NCBI GenBank assembly: GCA_030037185.1
Contig: JASHRR010000922.1
Coordinates: 1-10,760, forward strand
Source: Xanthobacteraceae bacterium
GTDB taxonomy: Bacteria > Pseudomonadota > Alphaproteobacteria > Rhizobiales > Xanthobacteraceae
Reading direction: 5' to 3'
Length of the DNA: 10,760 nucleotides
Shown here: piece after piece, positions 1 to 6,256 of the stretch
Layout: each line of letters starts with the position of its first letter
Numbering within the stretch: the first letter of the stretch is position 1
Notes under the pieces: model-generated
Database searches by the model: none
Told to the model about the DNA's origin: nothing
Seen by the model: the letters and a program-made list of their open reading frames with translations, nothing else
Program-made: the position numbers and the translations under genes

Positions 1-617
1 AATGTCGGGGATACCCTCTGACCGAGGGCGCGTGTCTATTCGACCATGACCGTGTCTTTATTGTGGCTACAATATGGCAACATTACGCCAGATCGCCTGA
101 CATTTGGCCGCGGGTTGGAATGCCGGCACTTCATTTCGTCTGCGTCCAGTGTCAGACGAAGAATCTCAGCGCCGGGCAATAAATGCACCGGCGAATCTTA
201 TCGGGTCGCTCAACGCCGTCAGGGGTGGCGAAGTCCCGATCCCCACGCTGAGGCAATCCGGGCGAAGCCGCCCACGTTCGTGACGCGGCGCGTCACAGTG
301 TAGTTCGGCTCCCCTGGCTAGGGTCGCTTCCTTTGGAATTGTCCGAAGGAGGTGACGAACGCCAGCCGAGAGGGTGCCGAGGCGAGTGCGCGTCGAGACG
401 AGTGGATGTGGAGTCCGGCGGAGGCGTCTTCCTCTGCGCAGGCCACGGCAAGCCCTTGTGTCTACCTCGACGACGGGCTCTGGCCCATCGACCTTGGGAC
501 TCGTTCGACGCTTAAATCGCCTCCATGGACTGCCCAGCCGCTGTAGTGGCATTGGGTTTCCCAGATGGAACGATGGCGGGCAGGCAACACGGTCGAGCTT
601 GCTAAAGAGGCCAAAAA
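1..617. other. gene-poor stretch, no convincing CDS
   Basis: Short open frames exist on both strands (for example 374-664 plus and 166-552 minus). They are rich in Arg/Pro/Ser in the way expected of out-of-frame reading of GC-rich DNA, overlap each other, and show no recognisable domain. One perfect 8-bp inverted repeat (TTCGTCTG at 135-142, CAGACGAA at 153-160, 10-nt loop) is present. I see no tRNA, no IS ends and no clear promoter. Confidence 0.5.
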
Positions 618-746
618 ATGGCGTCGCGCAATCTCATCGAAGACGGACTGTGGTATGCAAGTGATGGCTACCTCGCTTTCGACAATGCGTCTGCCGATGA
701 AGCATTGACCGTCCAACGCCACGTTGCGAGGGCGCCATCATGCTGA
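618..746 (+). CDS. possible small ORF, 42 aa, unknown function
   Basis: An ATG at 618 is preceded by AAGAGG (605-610) at a 7-nt spacing, a credible ribosome binding site, and opens a 42-residue frame ending TGA at 744-746. The peptide starts MASRNLIEDGLWYASDGYLAFD and has a balanced, acidic composition without the Arg/Pro excess seen in shadow frames nearby. It has no signal peptide or membrane segment and I recognise no family. It converges on the sterol desaturase-like gene, ending 35 bases from that gene's stop. It could be a genuine microprotein, the N-terminal remnant of a larger gene, or chance. Confidence 0.3.
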   Translation: MASRNLIEDGLWYASDGYLAFDNASADEALTVQRHVARAPSC

Positions 747-758
747 AGCAGACACCAT

Positions 759-775
759 CATGCCTTTGAGGCATG
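759..775. terminator. hairpin just past the desaturase stop, weak terminator candidate
   Basis: CATGCCT (759-765) and AGGCATG (769-775) form a perfect 7-bp stem with a 3-nt loop, starting 5 bases beyond the stop of the minus-strand gene. There is no T-run after it on either strand, so intrinsic termination is doubtful; it may instead protect the 3' end of the mRNA. The 9-mer CCATCATGC occurs twice here (735-743 and 755-763), the second copy overlapping the left arm. Confidence 0.3.
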
Positions 776-780
776 CCTGA

Positions 781-1746
781 TCATTCGGCGGGCTGTTGGC
801 CTTGGGGTCCCCTCGGAAACCGCACATTTCTGAACCAAGACAACGGCCTATACAAACCCAACGGCGCTAATAATAACTTGAGATAGTTCCTCTCATCGCC
901 CATTCCCCCACCGGGATACCCTATGCGCTCCGGTTGTTCGGTAACACCGTCCTTCTGCGGCAAATAAAAGGTTCCGAATATTATGTCCCAAAAGGAGAAT
1001 TCGACGCCGTAATTGCAGGAGTAACCGTATCCCTCGGGAACCTTCTCGGAATGATGCCAGCGGTGCACCTCCGGGGTCACGAACAGATAATTTAGAAGTC
1101 CTCCTTTCACGTCGCCGCCGCAATGAGAAAATGTTCCGCTAATGTTCGTTGCCGGGACTGCAATAAGAAGCGCGAGCGGGCTAAAGCCTATAACGCCCAG
1201 CAGAAGAAATATCACAACATTTCTGAGCGCAAAATCGAGCGGATGAGAAACAAATGTATTCGAGGCTTGCAGATCCGTCACTCGATGATGGTACGCGTGA
1301 AGCTCCCATAGAAATGGGATGCTATGTTGCAAGCGATGCACCCAATAGCGAAAGAAGCTGACCGACAATAGGATCACAAGGACTTGCAACCAAAATGGGC
1401 CTAATTGCTCCGGAGAAGCCAAGACCAGCCTGCGTCCCAAAAAGTGCTCCGGGAAAAATACCAGGATTGGTAAAACGATCATACCCGTCACGGCGCCAGT
1501 GATATACAAATTGACTACGTTCGATATCACATCCCTGGCCAAAACGGACCTTTGCGAACTTGCATATCTATATGCGTAGATCCGCTCCAAAGCAACCATC
1601 GTAGCAAGAATTAATAAAGTATCCCATTTTGGGACCCATTGATCTATCGGGTAAACCCGCCCCAAAAGGCGAGCTCCATAAAACAGCACAAACAACACCG
1701 GCACGATCACCAAACTGCTGAGATAAAAAATAGTTCTAGTCGCCAT
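781..1746 (-). CDS. sterol desaturase / fatty acid hydroxylase superfamily membrane protein
   Basis: A 321-residue integral membrane enzyme expected to use a di-iron centre to hydroxylate or desaturate a lipid at the cytoplasmic membrane. The superfamily histidine clusters are all visible: HRLQH at 137-141, HAYHH at 150-154 and VHRWHH at 227-232, with further histidines at 168 and 208. Hydrophobic segments lie near 7-25, 44-56, 78-98, 117-133 and 176-200. The start chosen is the ATG at 1746, because GGAGGG (minus strand, 1754-1759) sits 7 nt upstream; a GTG 30 bases further out (1776) lacks such a site. The gene is visibly richer in A/T than its neighbours (the row 1201-1260 is about 37% GC by hand count), which suggests transfer from another source. 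It stands alone. The exact lipid substrate (sterol, hopanoid, carotenoid or fatty acyl chain) cannot be read from sequence; family assignment is secure. Confidence 0.9.
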   Translation of the reverse strand: MATRTIFYLSSLVIVPVLFVLFYGARLLGRVYPIDQWVPKWDTLLILATMVALERIYAYRYASSQRSVLARDVISNVVNLYITGAVTGMIVLPILVFFPEHFLGRRLVLASPEQLGPFWLQVLVILLSVSFFRYWVHRLQHSIPFLWELHAYHHRVTDLQASNTFVSHPLDFALRNVVIFLLLGVIGFSPLALLIAVPATNISGTFSHCGGDVKGGLLNYLFVTPEVHRWHHSEKVPEGYGYSCNYGVEFSFWDIIFGTFYLPQKDGVTEQPERIGYPGGGMGDERNYLKLLLAPLGLYRPLSWFRNVRFPRGPQGQQPAE

Positions 1747-2071
1747 TGGTGGACCCTCCGACATCGAACCGAACACATGTAAATGAAAGCGGTCGAGGCG
1801 TTAGCGGACAGTCGCGGGACCTTTAACCCTGCGGTCATCATAGCATTTTGCCAAGGAACCAGCAATGCTCGGCGAGGCCGTCGAGCTGACGCTGCGCCCG
1901 AGCCGAATAGCGACCTCCTGTCAGAGATGCCTCCTGCTGCCGGTGGAGCAACCAGCACCGGGCCGGGCTGCCTGCCCCCTGTGCACTCTCCGGTGATCGG
2001 GTTCGACTGCCGGCGGGCGAGGACCTCTCCTGCAATTTTTGATATTAAAAGATATCACCAACTGCGCTCCA
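1747..2071. other. divergent intergenic region with AT-rich dyad
   Basis: This region lies between the desaturase-like gene and the plus-strand regulator. Open frames across it (1783-2154 plus, 1838-2035 minus) show no recognisable domain and look like shadows. The notable element is a short AT-rich dyad in GC-rich surroundings: TGATAT (2040-2045) and ATATCA (2052-2057), separated by TAAAAG. It lies 14 bases before the ATG of the possible leader ORF. I cannot define a promoter for either gene with confidence. Confidence 0.45.
2040..2057. promoter_or_regulatory. AT-rich dyad, candidate operator upstream of the small regulator
   Basis: A perfect 6-bp inverted repeat (TGATAT/ATATCA) with a 6-nt centre, set in otherwise GC-rich DNA, about 94 bases upstream of a gene for a probable small DNA-binding protein. 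Autoregulation through such a site is common for ribbon-helix-helix proteins, but here it is only inferred from position and symmetry. The half-site TGATA/TATCA recurs at the operon promoter (3174-3205), with different spacing. Confidence 0.3.
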
Positions 2072-2158
2072 ATGACCGTCCCTGCCCCTCCCACTTCGAC
2101 CGCCTCCACGGGCAAGGACGCCACTCCGGTCGTAAACGCCGGTACCCTTTATGACTAA
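2072..2158 (+). CDS. possible 28-aa leader ORF overlapping the regulator start
   Basis: An ATG at 2072 opens a 28-codon frame whose terminal codons read TAT GAC TAA, so that the ATG of the downstream regulator gene (2151) lies inside the leader's last codons. This geometry is typical of translational coupling and would fit the absence of a Shine-Dalgarno sequence in front of the regulator. The leader itself has no clear ribosome binding site. Its sequence is Pro/Thr/Ala rich and unrecognised. It could also be the displaced N-terminus of the regulator after a frameshift. Confidence 0.25.
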   Translation: MTVPAPPTSTASTGKDATPVVNAGTLYD

Positions 2159-2378
2159 GCGCGGGCGCCCCAAGGGGCCGGAGAAGGAGCCGATTCTGCT
2201 GCGGCTTGGCAGCCAGCTGCTCGAGATCATCGACCGGTTGGCCTCCGCGGAGTTGCGAACACGGCAAGGCCAGATCGAGAAGCTCCTGCAGGAAGCGCTG
2301 ACGCGGCGTGGCGCTTGGCCGCCCAAGGTCGCTCCCAAGCAAGAACAAGGCTCTGGAGCTGTCCAAAAAAGAGTTTGA
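2151..2378 (+). CDS. small putative ribbon-helix-helix DNA-binding protein with AT-hook-like N-terminus
   Basis: A 75-residue basic protein. Residues 4-9 read RGRPKG, matching the core of an AT-hook. Residues 14-19 (PILLRL) could be the DNA-contacting beta strand, followed by a helix near 21-34 and a second near 38-51, the arrangement expected of a ribbon-helix-helix domain. The 24-residue tail is polar and probably disordered. It is likely a cytoplasmic, dimeric transcription regulator or an antitoxin-like protein, but no toxin gene is seen beside it. No Shine-Dalgarno sequence precedes the ATG, and an in-frame TAA shortly upstream rules out a longer start. The overlap with the leader ORF suggests coupled translation. 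Function is inferred from predicted fold only. Confidence 0.55.
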   Translation: MTKRGRPKGPEKEPILLRLGSQLLEIIDRLASAELRTRQGQIEKLLQEALTRRGAWPPKVAPKQEQGSGAVQKRV

Positions 2379-3164
2379 AGGCGGACGCGCTCGCTCGGCG
2401 CCCGGCGCAAACGCGACAGACGTTGCGAAGTTTGCAAAACGTGCCCGTATCGCCTGGGTGATCATCGGTGTACCGCTGGCGTTGCTCGCGTGTCGGGCTT
2501 GTGAATACCCGATCGATTGCCGCTCGCTCTGCCAATAGCCAAGCAGGCTATCAGCGGCGCGCCGGGGATTCTGCTGGTGATGTCGTGGGCCTGTTACGCC
2601 ATCACACCGAAGCGTCCCGTTCGCATTGTCGCCCGAGCTGTTCCGGCCGCGGCACTAGCGTCTGCCCGCGACCCTAACGCATGCGGTCTCGCATGCGCAC
2701 ATTCAGGGTGGATCGGGCAAACCCATACATCCACGTGCCAAAAGGGGCGGCGGCATGGCCCTTATTGTGGCGCTTCGCCGCTCTGTGGGGCTCTTGCAGC
2801 CGAGGCAACCCGGCGCTGCGCCACCCGCAACCGCGCCGATCTGATTAGCCGTGCAGGTGCCATCGACGTAGCAGAACTGGGAAAGCAAGTCTGCCTTGTC
2901 TCCAATTCGATCAGTTCGCTGCCGGCGACATTGAGCTTGTTGGGCAACAGGCCGACGAAAGTGCCAGCGGCACGCACCTTCTTGGCCAATTCCGCTGAAA
3001 AGCCCGATAGGGAGATGAGACTGGCTTTGCGGCCTAGCCTCTGCGCACTCGCGGGAACGCTGGCAGATGTGCTCGCATCCGGGCACTATGTGTCTGCGTC
3101 TGCTGCGGTCGAGGTCCGGCCGACATCCGGGTCAAGCGCGGAGCTGTTCAGGCGGCCGTTGATC
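2379..3164. other. long gene-poor, probably eroded stretch
   Basis: Open frames run through this region on both strands (2308-2538 and 2517-3176 plus; 2703-3086 and 2762-2989 minus), but none has a recognisable domain, most have skewed composition and they conflict. Two passages look protein-like. One is a plus-strand hydrophobic segment near residues 48-62 of the 2308-2538 frame. The other is a minus-strand passage upstream of and within 2762-2989, including FSAELAKKVRAAGTFVGLLP, which is open from a TAG near 3090 but has no ATG until 2989. These may be remnants of decayed genes. A perfect hairpin lies at 2678-2697. Confidence 0.4.
2678..2697. repeat. perfect 7-bp inverted repeat
   Basis: CGCATGC (2678-2684) and GCATGCG (2691-2697) form a perfect stem with a GGTCTC loop. 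There is no adjacent T-run and no gene end, so it is not a terminator by the usual criteria. Its role is unknown. Confidence 0.4.
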
Positions 3165-3194
3165 TTGACAGGTTGATAAACAGATTCATAATAA
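3165..3194 (+). promoter_or_regulatory. sigma70-type promoter of the secreted-protein operon
   Basis: TTGACA (3165-3170) is an exact -35 consensus, followed after 18 bases by TAATAA (3189-3194), a good -10 element. Transcription would begin near 3201, giving a leader of about 60 bases before the ATG at 3260. The surrounding 3173-3210 is sharply AT-rich against GC-rich flanks, which supports a real promoter. Confidence 0.6.
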
Positions 3195-3206
3195 AACACT
3201 TATCAA
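3173..3206. promoter_or_regulatory. inverted repeat spanning the promoter, candidate operator
   Basis: TTGATAA (3173-3179) and TTATCAA (3200-3206) are perfect 7-bp inverted copies separated by 20 bases. The left arm lies in the -35/-10 spacer and the right arm covers the expected start site. A repressor bound here would block RNA polymerase. No regulator is identified with certainty; the nearby small DNA-binding protein is one candidate. Confidence 0.4.
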
Positions 3207-3259
3207 AATAGGTGTGACGTGTTGGCGATCCGAGCAAACTACGTCGGGGGAGACACGCG

Positions 3260-4387
3260 ATGCGTCCTAAGAGTTTCGCCTTTTGGCTTGGATCGATAGC
3301 CATTACCGGCCTATTCGCGACGACTTCGGCCGCTCAGCAAGCCCCGAAGAGTGCAACCGTGCCGTGCCTTGGCTTCGGTTGCCCCATTCAGCCCGCTGCG
3401 GAGGCGCCCACCGATCGCCAGACTGGAGCACCGGACAAGCCGTACGACTGGAAGGCAAGTTTCGCCCAATACAAGGTTGGCAAAGTACCCCGCACGCCTG
3501 ATGGCAAGCCGGACCTCCAGGGTATCTGGAGCCGCTCCATCCTCACCCCACTCGAACGGCCGGGCAATGAATCAGACAGGGCGGAATACGATTCCTCGGT
3601 CAGGGCTGAGCTCGAGGATGCCGCGCAGCAAAGACAGTTCGACCTTCGCACTGAGCCCACTAATACTCCGCCGGGTGAAAAAACTACGGATGCTTACAAC
3701 ACGTTCTGGAGAGACGGTTTTTGGTACAAGGTGCCGATGACAAGTCTTCGTACGTCGCAGGTCGTCGATCCACCGAACGGGCGGTTGCCACCGCTAACTC
3801 CTGCCGCCAGGGAACAACGGGCCCGTGCCGACTATTTGCTAAATCGCCCGGCCGCGGGTCCGGAGGACCGGCCTCTTTCGAGCCGATGCGTCCGGCCTAT
3901 CGGCGTCGGTCCGGCGTTTACCGGTTCAGGTCCCGGGGGCCAAGAATCCACCTTGGAGATTATTCAGAGCCCCCAGGCGGTGATTGTTCGTGTGGAAGCC
4001 CTTCGATCGCAGTTAATCTACCTGGACGGACGTCCACGTCCCCCCGCGAGCGTTCATCTAGAGACGGGTGCCGCACGCGGGCACTGGGATGGCGATACAC
4101 TCGTCGTTGAATACACGAATTTCGCGGCGGAAGCTGACGGTACTGCGAGCAAGCGTCTAACCGAGCGCTGGAAGCGTCTGGATGACACGCACTTGCTTTA
4201 CGGATTCACGATGGATGATCCAGGAACCCGGACAAAACCGTATAGCGTAGAATTCGTAATGTGGCGGCTGACCGATCAGGAACAACTCGTCGAGTATGCG
4301 TGCCACGAAGGCAACGTCAATCTCGAGTTCACGTTATCGGGAGCACGGTCCAAAGAGAGGGAAGAAGAGGAACAACAAGAGAAGTAG
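3260..4387 (+). CDS. secreted 'DGKPDLxGIW' protein, unknown function (paralogue A)
   Basis: First gene of the operon, 375 residues. A signal peptide is evident (basic start, hydrophobic core 7-22, cleavage likely after Ala24/Ala25), so the protein should be periplasmic or exported. A short Cys pair (Cys36, Cys41) follows. Recognisable blocks are PRTPDGKPDLQGIW at 77-90, a lone Cys at 210, EIIQSPQAVIVRVE at 233-246, IYLDGRP at 253-259, GHWDGDTLVVEYTNF at 274-288, RLTERW at 299-304 and EYACHEG at 345-351. The same blocks in the same order occur in the fifth gene, so the two are paralogues. The tail (364-375) is strongly charged. This family is common in soil bacteria and, to my knowledge, has no assigned activity; the repeated short strands suggest a beta-rich fold. 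The ATG is preceded by GGGGGAG (3246-3252) at good spacing. Confidence 0.85.
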   Translation: MRPKSFAFWLGSIAITGLFATTSAAQQAPKSATVPCLGFGCPIQPAAEAPTDRQTGAPDKPYDWKASFAQYKVGKVPRTPDGKPDLQGIWSRSILTPLERPGNESDRAEYDSSVRAELEDAAQQRQFDLRTEPTNTPPGEKTTDAYNTFWRDGFWYKVPMTSLRTSQVVDPPNGRLPPLTPAAREQRARADYLLNRPAAGPEDRPLSSRCVRPIGVGPAFTGSGPGGQESTLEIIQSPQAVIVRVEALRSQLIYLDGRPRPPASVHLETGAARGHWDGDTLVVEYTNFAAEADGTASKRLTERWKRLDDTHLLYGFTMDDPGTRTKPYSVEFVMWRLTDQEQLVEYACHEGNVNLEFTLSGARSKEREEEEQQEK

Positions 4388-4430
4388 CAGCCAAGAGATT
4401 CGCCAAGGATTGGCTCGGAGACGAAAAGCC

Positions 4431-4838
4431 ATGCAATATCGTAGCCTGCTGATATCTATTCTTGTCCCGATGGCGATGATTCCCCTGGCCGCCCCAGCGA
4501 GCGCGCATCACTCGTTTGCGGCCGAATACGATGCAAATAAGCCAGTGACGCTGACGGGATCCGTGACCAAGATGGCGTGGATCAATCCACATTCTTGGAT
4601 CTACGTTGATGTCAAAAGTCCAGACGGAATCGTTGAGAATTGGGCCGTCGAGGCGGGACCTCCGGGTACGTTGATAAGAGCGGGGTTCACGAAGGAATCC
4701 TTGGCGCCCGGCACAGTCATCGTCGTGAACGGCTACCGCGCAAAGGACGGAGCTTTGAGAGCGAATGGACGTGATATTACGTTGCCGGATGGGCGGTTGC
4801 TCTTCGTCGGCGGATCCAGCCCGGACGCGCCGAAGTGA
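4431..4838 (+). CDS. DUF6152-type small secreted protein
   Basis: A 135-residue protein, second gene of the operon, starting 43 bases after the first. The ATG at 4431 is preferred over an upstream frame extension (from 4296) because only this start puts a proper signal peptide at the N-terminus, with GGAG at 4417-4420 upstream. Cleavage at the AxA site Ala23-Ser24-Ala25 would leave a mature protein beginning His26-His27-Ser-Phe. Conserved-looking blocks are HHSFAAEYDANKPVTLTGSV (26-45), WINPHSWIYVDV (50-61), NWAVEAGPP (70-78) and GYRAKDG (101-107). The pattern matches the DUF6152 family from memory. It is probably a small beta-barrel in the periplasm. Function is unknown; the exposed N-terminal histidines and the NPH motif raise the possibility of metal binding, which is inference. 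Confidence 0.85.
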   Translation: MQYRSLLISILVPMAMIPLAAPASAHHSFAAEYDANKPVTLTGSVTKMAWINPHSWIYVDVKSPDGIVENWAVEAGPPGTLIRAGFTKESLAPGTVIVVNGYRAKDGALRANGRDITLPDGRLLFVGGSSPDAPK

Positions 4839-4899
4839 CGAAATTGGAATAGAAATCAGATACTAGTCCCGGCGTATAAAATCATCGAAGAGGCACAGC

Positions 4900-5733
4900 A
4901 TGGCTGATCGCAATCGTGTTGGTCGACCGATGAGCATCTTGCCAGCGACCTGTGCGATCGCAGTATGTACCTTTGCGATGTCGGCTTGGGCTCAGGAGGG
5001 ATTGGTTGTTTCATACAGCACGAACGATTTGGGAATGCAGTTCGTTTCGATTCCCGCCGGGCAGTTCCCGATGGGGTGCTCTGAAGGCGCAAAACCGGTG
5101 GAATGCAGCGCGGATGAAAAGCCGCGACACACCGTACAAATCACCAAAGCTTTCGAAATCGGCAAGACGGAAGTAACGCAACAGCAATGGCAAGCGGTGA
5201 TGGGCTCGGCGCCCAGTCGCTATAAGGGCGACACCCTTCCCGTGGAACAGGTCAGCTTCCAGGATGTCCAGGCGTTCCTCAGCAAACTGAACGCGCGCAA
5301 CGACGGATTTTTCTATCGGCTGCCAACCGAAGCCGAATGGGAATATGCGGCGAGAGCCGGTACAGCGGACCAGTTTGCGGGCGCGAAAGTGGCGAACTCT
5401 CTCGGCCGGTATTCGCCTCCGGACGATTGGGCCTGGTATAATGTAGAAAAGACGCAACCTGTAGCAAATAAAAGGCCCAACGCTTGGGGCCTCTACGATA
5501 TGCGGGGGAATGTGGCGGAATGGGTGCAGGATTGGTATGAGGCCAAGTATTACTCGAAGAGTCCAATGTCTGATCCCAAGGGGCCCGACAGCAGTGATGG
5601 GGGGCGGGGAGTGCGCGGTGGGACCTTCCACGACGACGGGCCCTGGTTGACGCGAGTGTCACTTCGCACGCATTTTTCGGAGGATTACCGACGCTTTGAC
5701 CTCGGTTTTCGGGTCGTGCGTGAGAAACGCTAA
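4900..5733 (+). CDS. SUMF1 / formylglycine-generating-enzyme-fold protein, catalytic cysteines absent
   Basis: A 277-residue exported protein, third gene of the operon. The signal peptide core covers roughly 12-30, with cleavage near Ala29-Trp-Ala31. The start at 4900 has GAAGAGG at 4887-4893; an internal ATG at 4930 is an alternative. Family signatures: MQFVSIPAGQFPMG (46-59), EIGKTEVTQQQW (86-97), RLPTEAEWEYAARAGT (140-155), GLYDMRGNVAEWVQDWY (197-213), RGGTFHD (239-245) and DLGFRVV (267-273). In true formylglycine-generating enzymes two active-site cysteines lie in the segment following the R-x-G-G-S/T motif. Here residues 239-277 contain no cysteine, so sulfatase activation is unlikely and no sulfatase gene is in the window. 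The fold is also used by non-catalytic or differently acting proteins. Cys60 and Cys69 lie near the N-terminus of the domain and may form a disulfide. Its role in this operon is unknown. Confidence 0.88.
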   Translation: MADRNRVGRPMSILPATCAIAVCTFAMSAWAQEGLVVSYSTNDLGMQFVSIPAGQFPMGCSEGAKPVECSADEKPRHTVQITKAFEIGKTEVTQQQWQAVMGSAPSRYKGDTLPVEQVSFQDVQAFLSKLNARNDGFFYRLPTEAEWEYAARAGTADQFAGAKVANSLGRYSPPDDWAWYNVEKTQPVANKRPNAWGLYDMRGNVAEWVQDWYEAKYYSKSPMSDPKGPDSSDGGRGVRGGTFHDDGPWLTRVSLRTHFSEDYRRFDLGFRVVREKR

Positions 5734-5754
5734 TATCAATTGGGGGAAATCGGA

Positions 5755-6228
5755 GTGAACGGGACGCTGTCCGCCGTGATTTCGTTTGGCGCGGTTGTTT
5801 GTTTTGCCGCGAGCGCGCTAGGGCAGGCCGGAGCGCCCTCCCAGCGGGTTCACATTCCTGGTATCCCAGATGGAACCTCGATTTACCCCAAGTCGATGGA
5901 TCGCGGGGACAACTTCGTTTCCATTGGTTGCGTTTCAAAATCCCCCGACGGGGAATTGCGCATCACCGACTGGAGAGGTGGCGAGCGGCCATCGGTAGCG
6001 GGAGCGCCTCCGTTTGCCGCCAGGGCACCACTGGTGTTTCGGCTTCAAGGGGATCAGGAGATGCTAAATTTCCAGGTTGGTCATGAAGTGCAGATCACTG
6101 GGACGATCTTGGAAAAAGCAGATGCGTCTCGCCTCCCGGGGGTGAAGGTGGAATCGCTTTTGTACCTTTCCCGAACCTGCTGGAAAAGGGGAACTACTAC
6201 GGAAGAACCCGCCAAGCCGAAACCATGA
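5755..6228 (+). CDS. small secreted beta-rich protein, unknown function
   Basis: A 157-residue protein, fourth gene of the operon, 21 bases after the third. The GTG at 5755 is chosen over a TTG at 5740: it follows GGGGGAAA (5742-5749) and gives a clean signal peptide (hydrophobic core 4-22, cleavage near Gly23-Gln24-Ala25). The mature part contains FVSIGCVSKSPDGELRITDW (54-73), FRLQGD (95-100), FQVGHEVQITGTI (106-118) and VKVESLLYLSRTCW (130-143). The scheme 'GCV ... LxG ... VGHEVxITGTI ... VKVES' recalls small OB-fold-like secreted proteins in soil bacteria, but I cannot name a family. Cys59 and Cys142 could form a disulfide. The tail is Lys/Pro rich. Confidence 0.75.
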   Translation: MNGTLSAVISFGAVVCFAASALGQAGAPSQRVHIPGIPDGTSIYPKSMDRGDNFVSIGCVSKSPDGELRITDWRGGERPSVAGAPPFAARAPLVFRLQGDQEMLNFQVGHEVQITGTILEKADASRLPGVKVESLLYLSRTCWKRGTTTEEPAKPKP

Positions 6229-6256
6229 TGGTGCTCGATTCGAATGGAGGGTCTGA

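Noticed and set aside
374..664. 96-residue plus-strand frame and overlapping minus-strand frames (166-552, 462-722)
   Set aside because: They conflict with one another, are Arg/Ser/Pro-rich and have no motif. The first 40 or so residues of the 462-722 minus frame look mildly protein-like but lack a start signal and family match.
1123..1311. 62-residue plus-strand open frame, Lys/Arg-rich
   Set aside because: It is entirely antisense within the desaturase-like gene, whose histidine motifs prove the minus-strand reading.
2308..2538. 76-residue frame with a hydrophobic stretch, overlapping the regulator gene
   Set aside because: The start is a GTG inside the regulator without a ribosome binding site. 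The hydrophobic stretch alone does not establish a gene.
2600..2660. Resemblance of the segment 'KRPVRIVARAVPAA' to the N-terminus of tripartite tricarboxylate transporter substrate-binding (Bug/TctC) proteins
   Set aside because: The similarity covers only about ten residues and does not continue in any frame, so it is not enough to call a pseudogene.
2517..3176. 219-residue plus-strand open frame
   Set aside because: Composition is rich in Ala/Arg/Cys/Ser without any domain, no ribosome binding site is seen, and it is contradicted by protein-like passages on the opposite strand. I treat it as chance openness in GC-rich DNA.
3260..4387. Possible c-type haem or metal motif from the Cys36-x4-Cys41 pair and the ACHEG segment
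   Set aside because: There is no CxxCH motif. The cysteines more plausibly form a disulfide in an exported protein.
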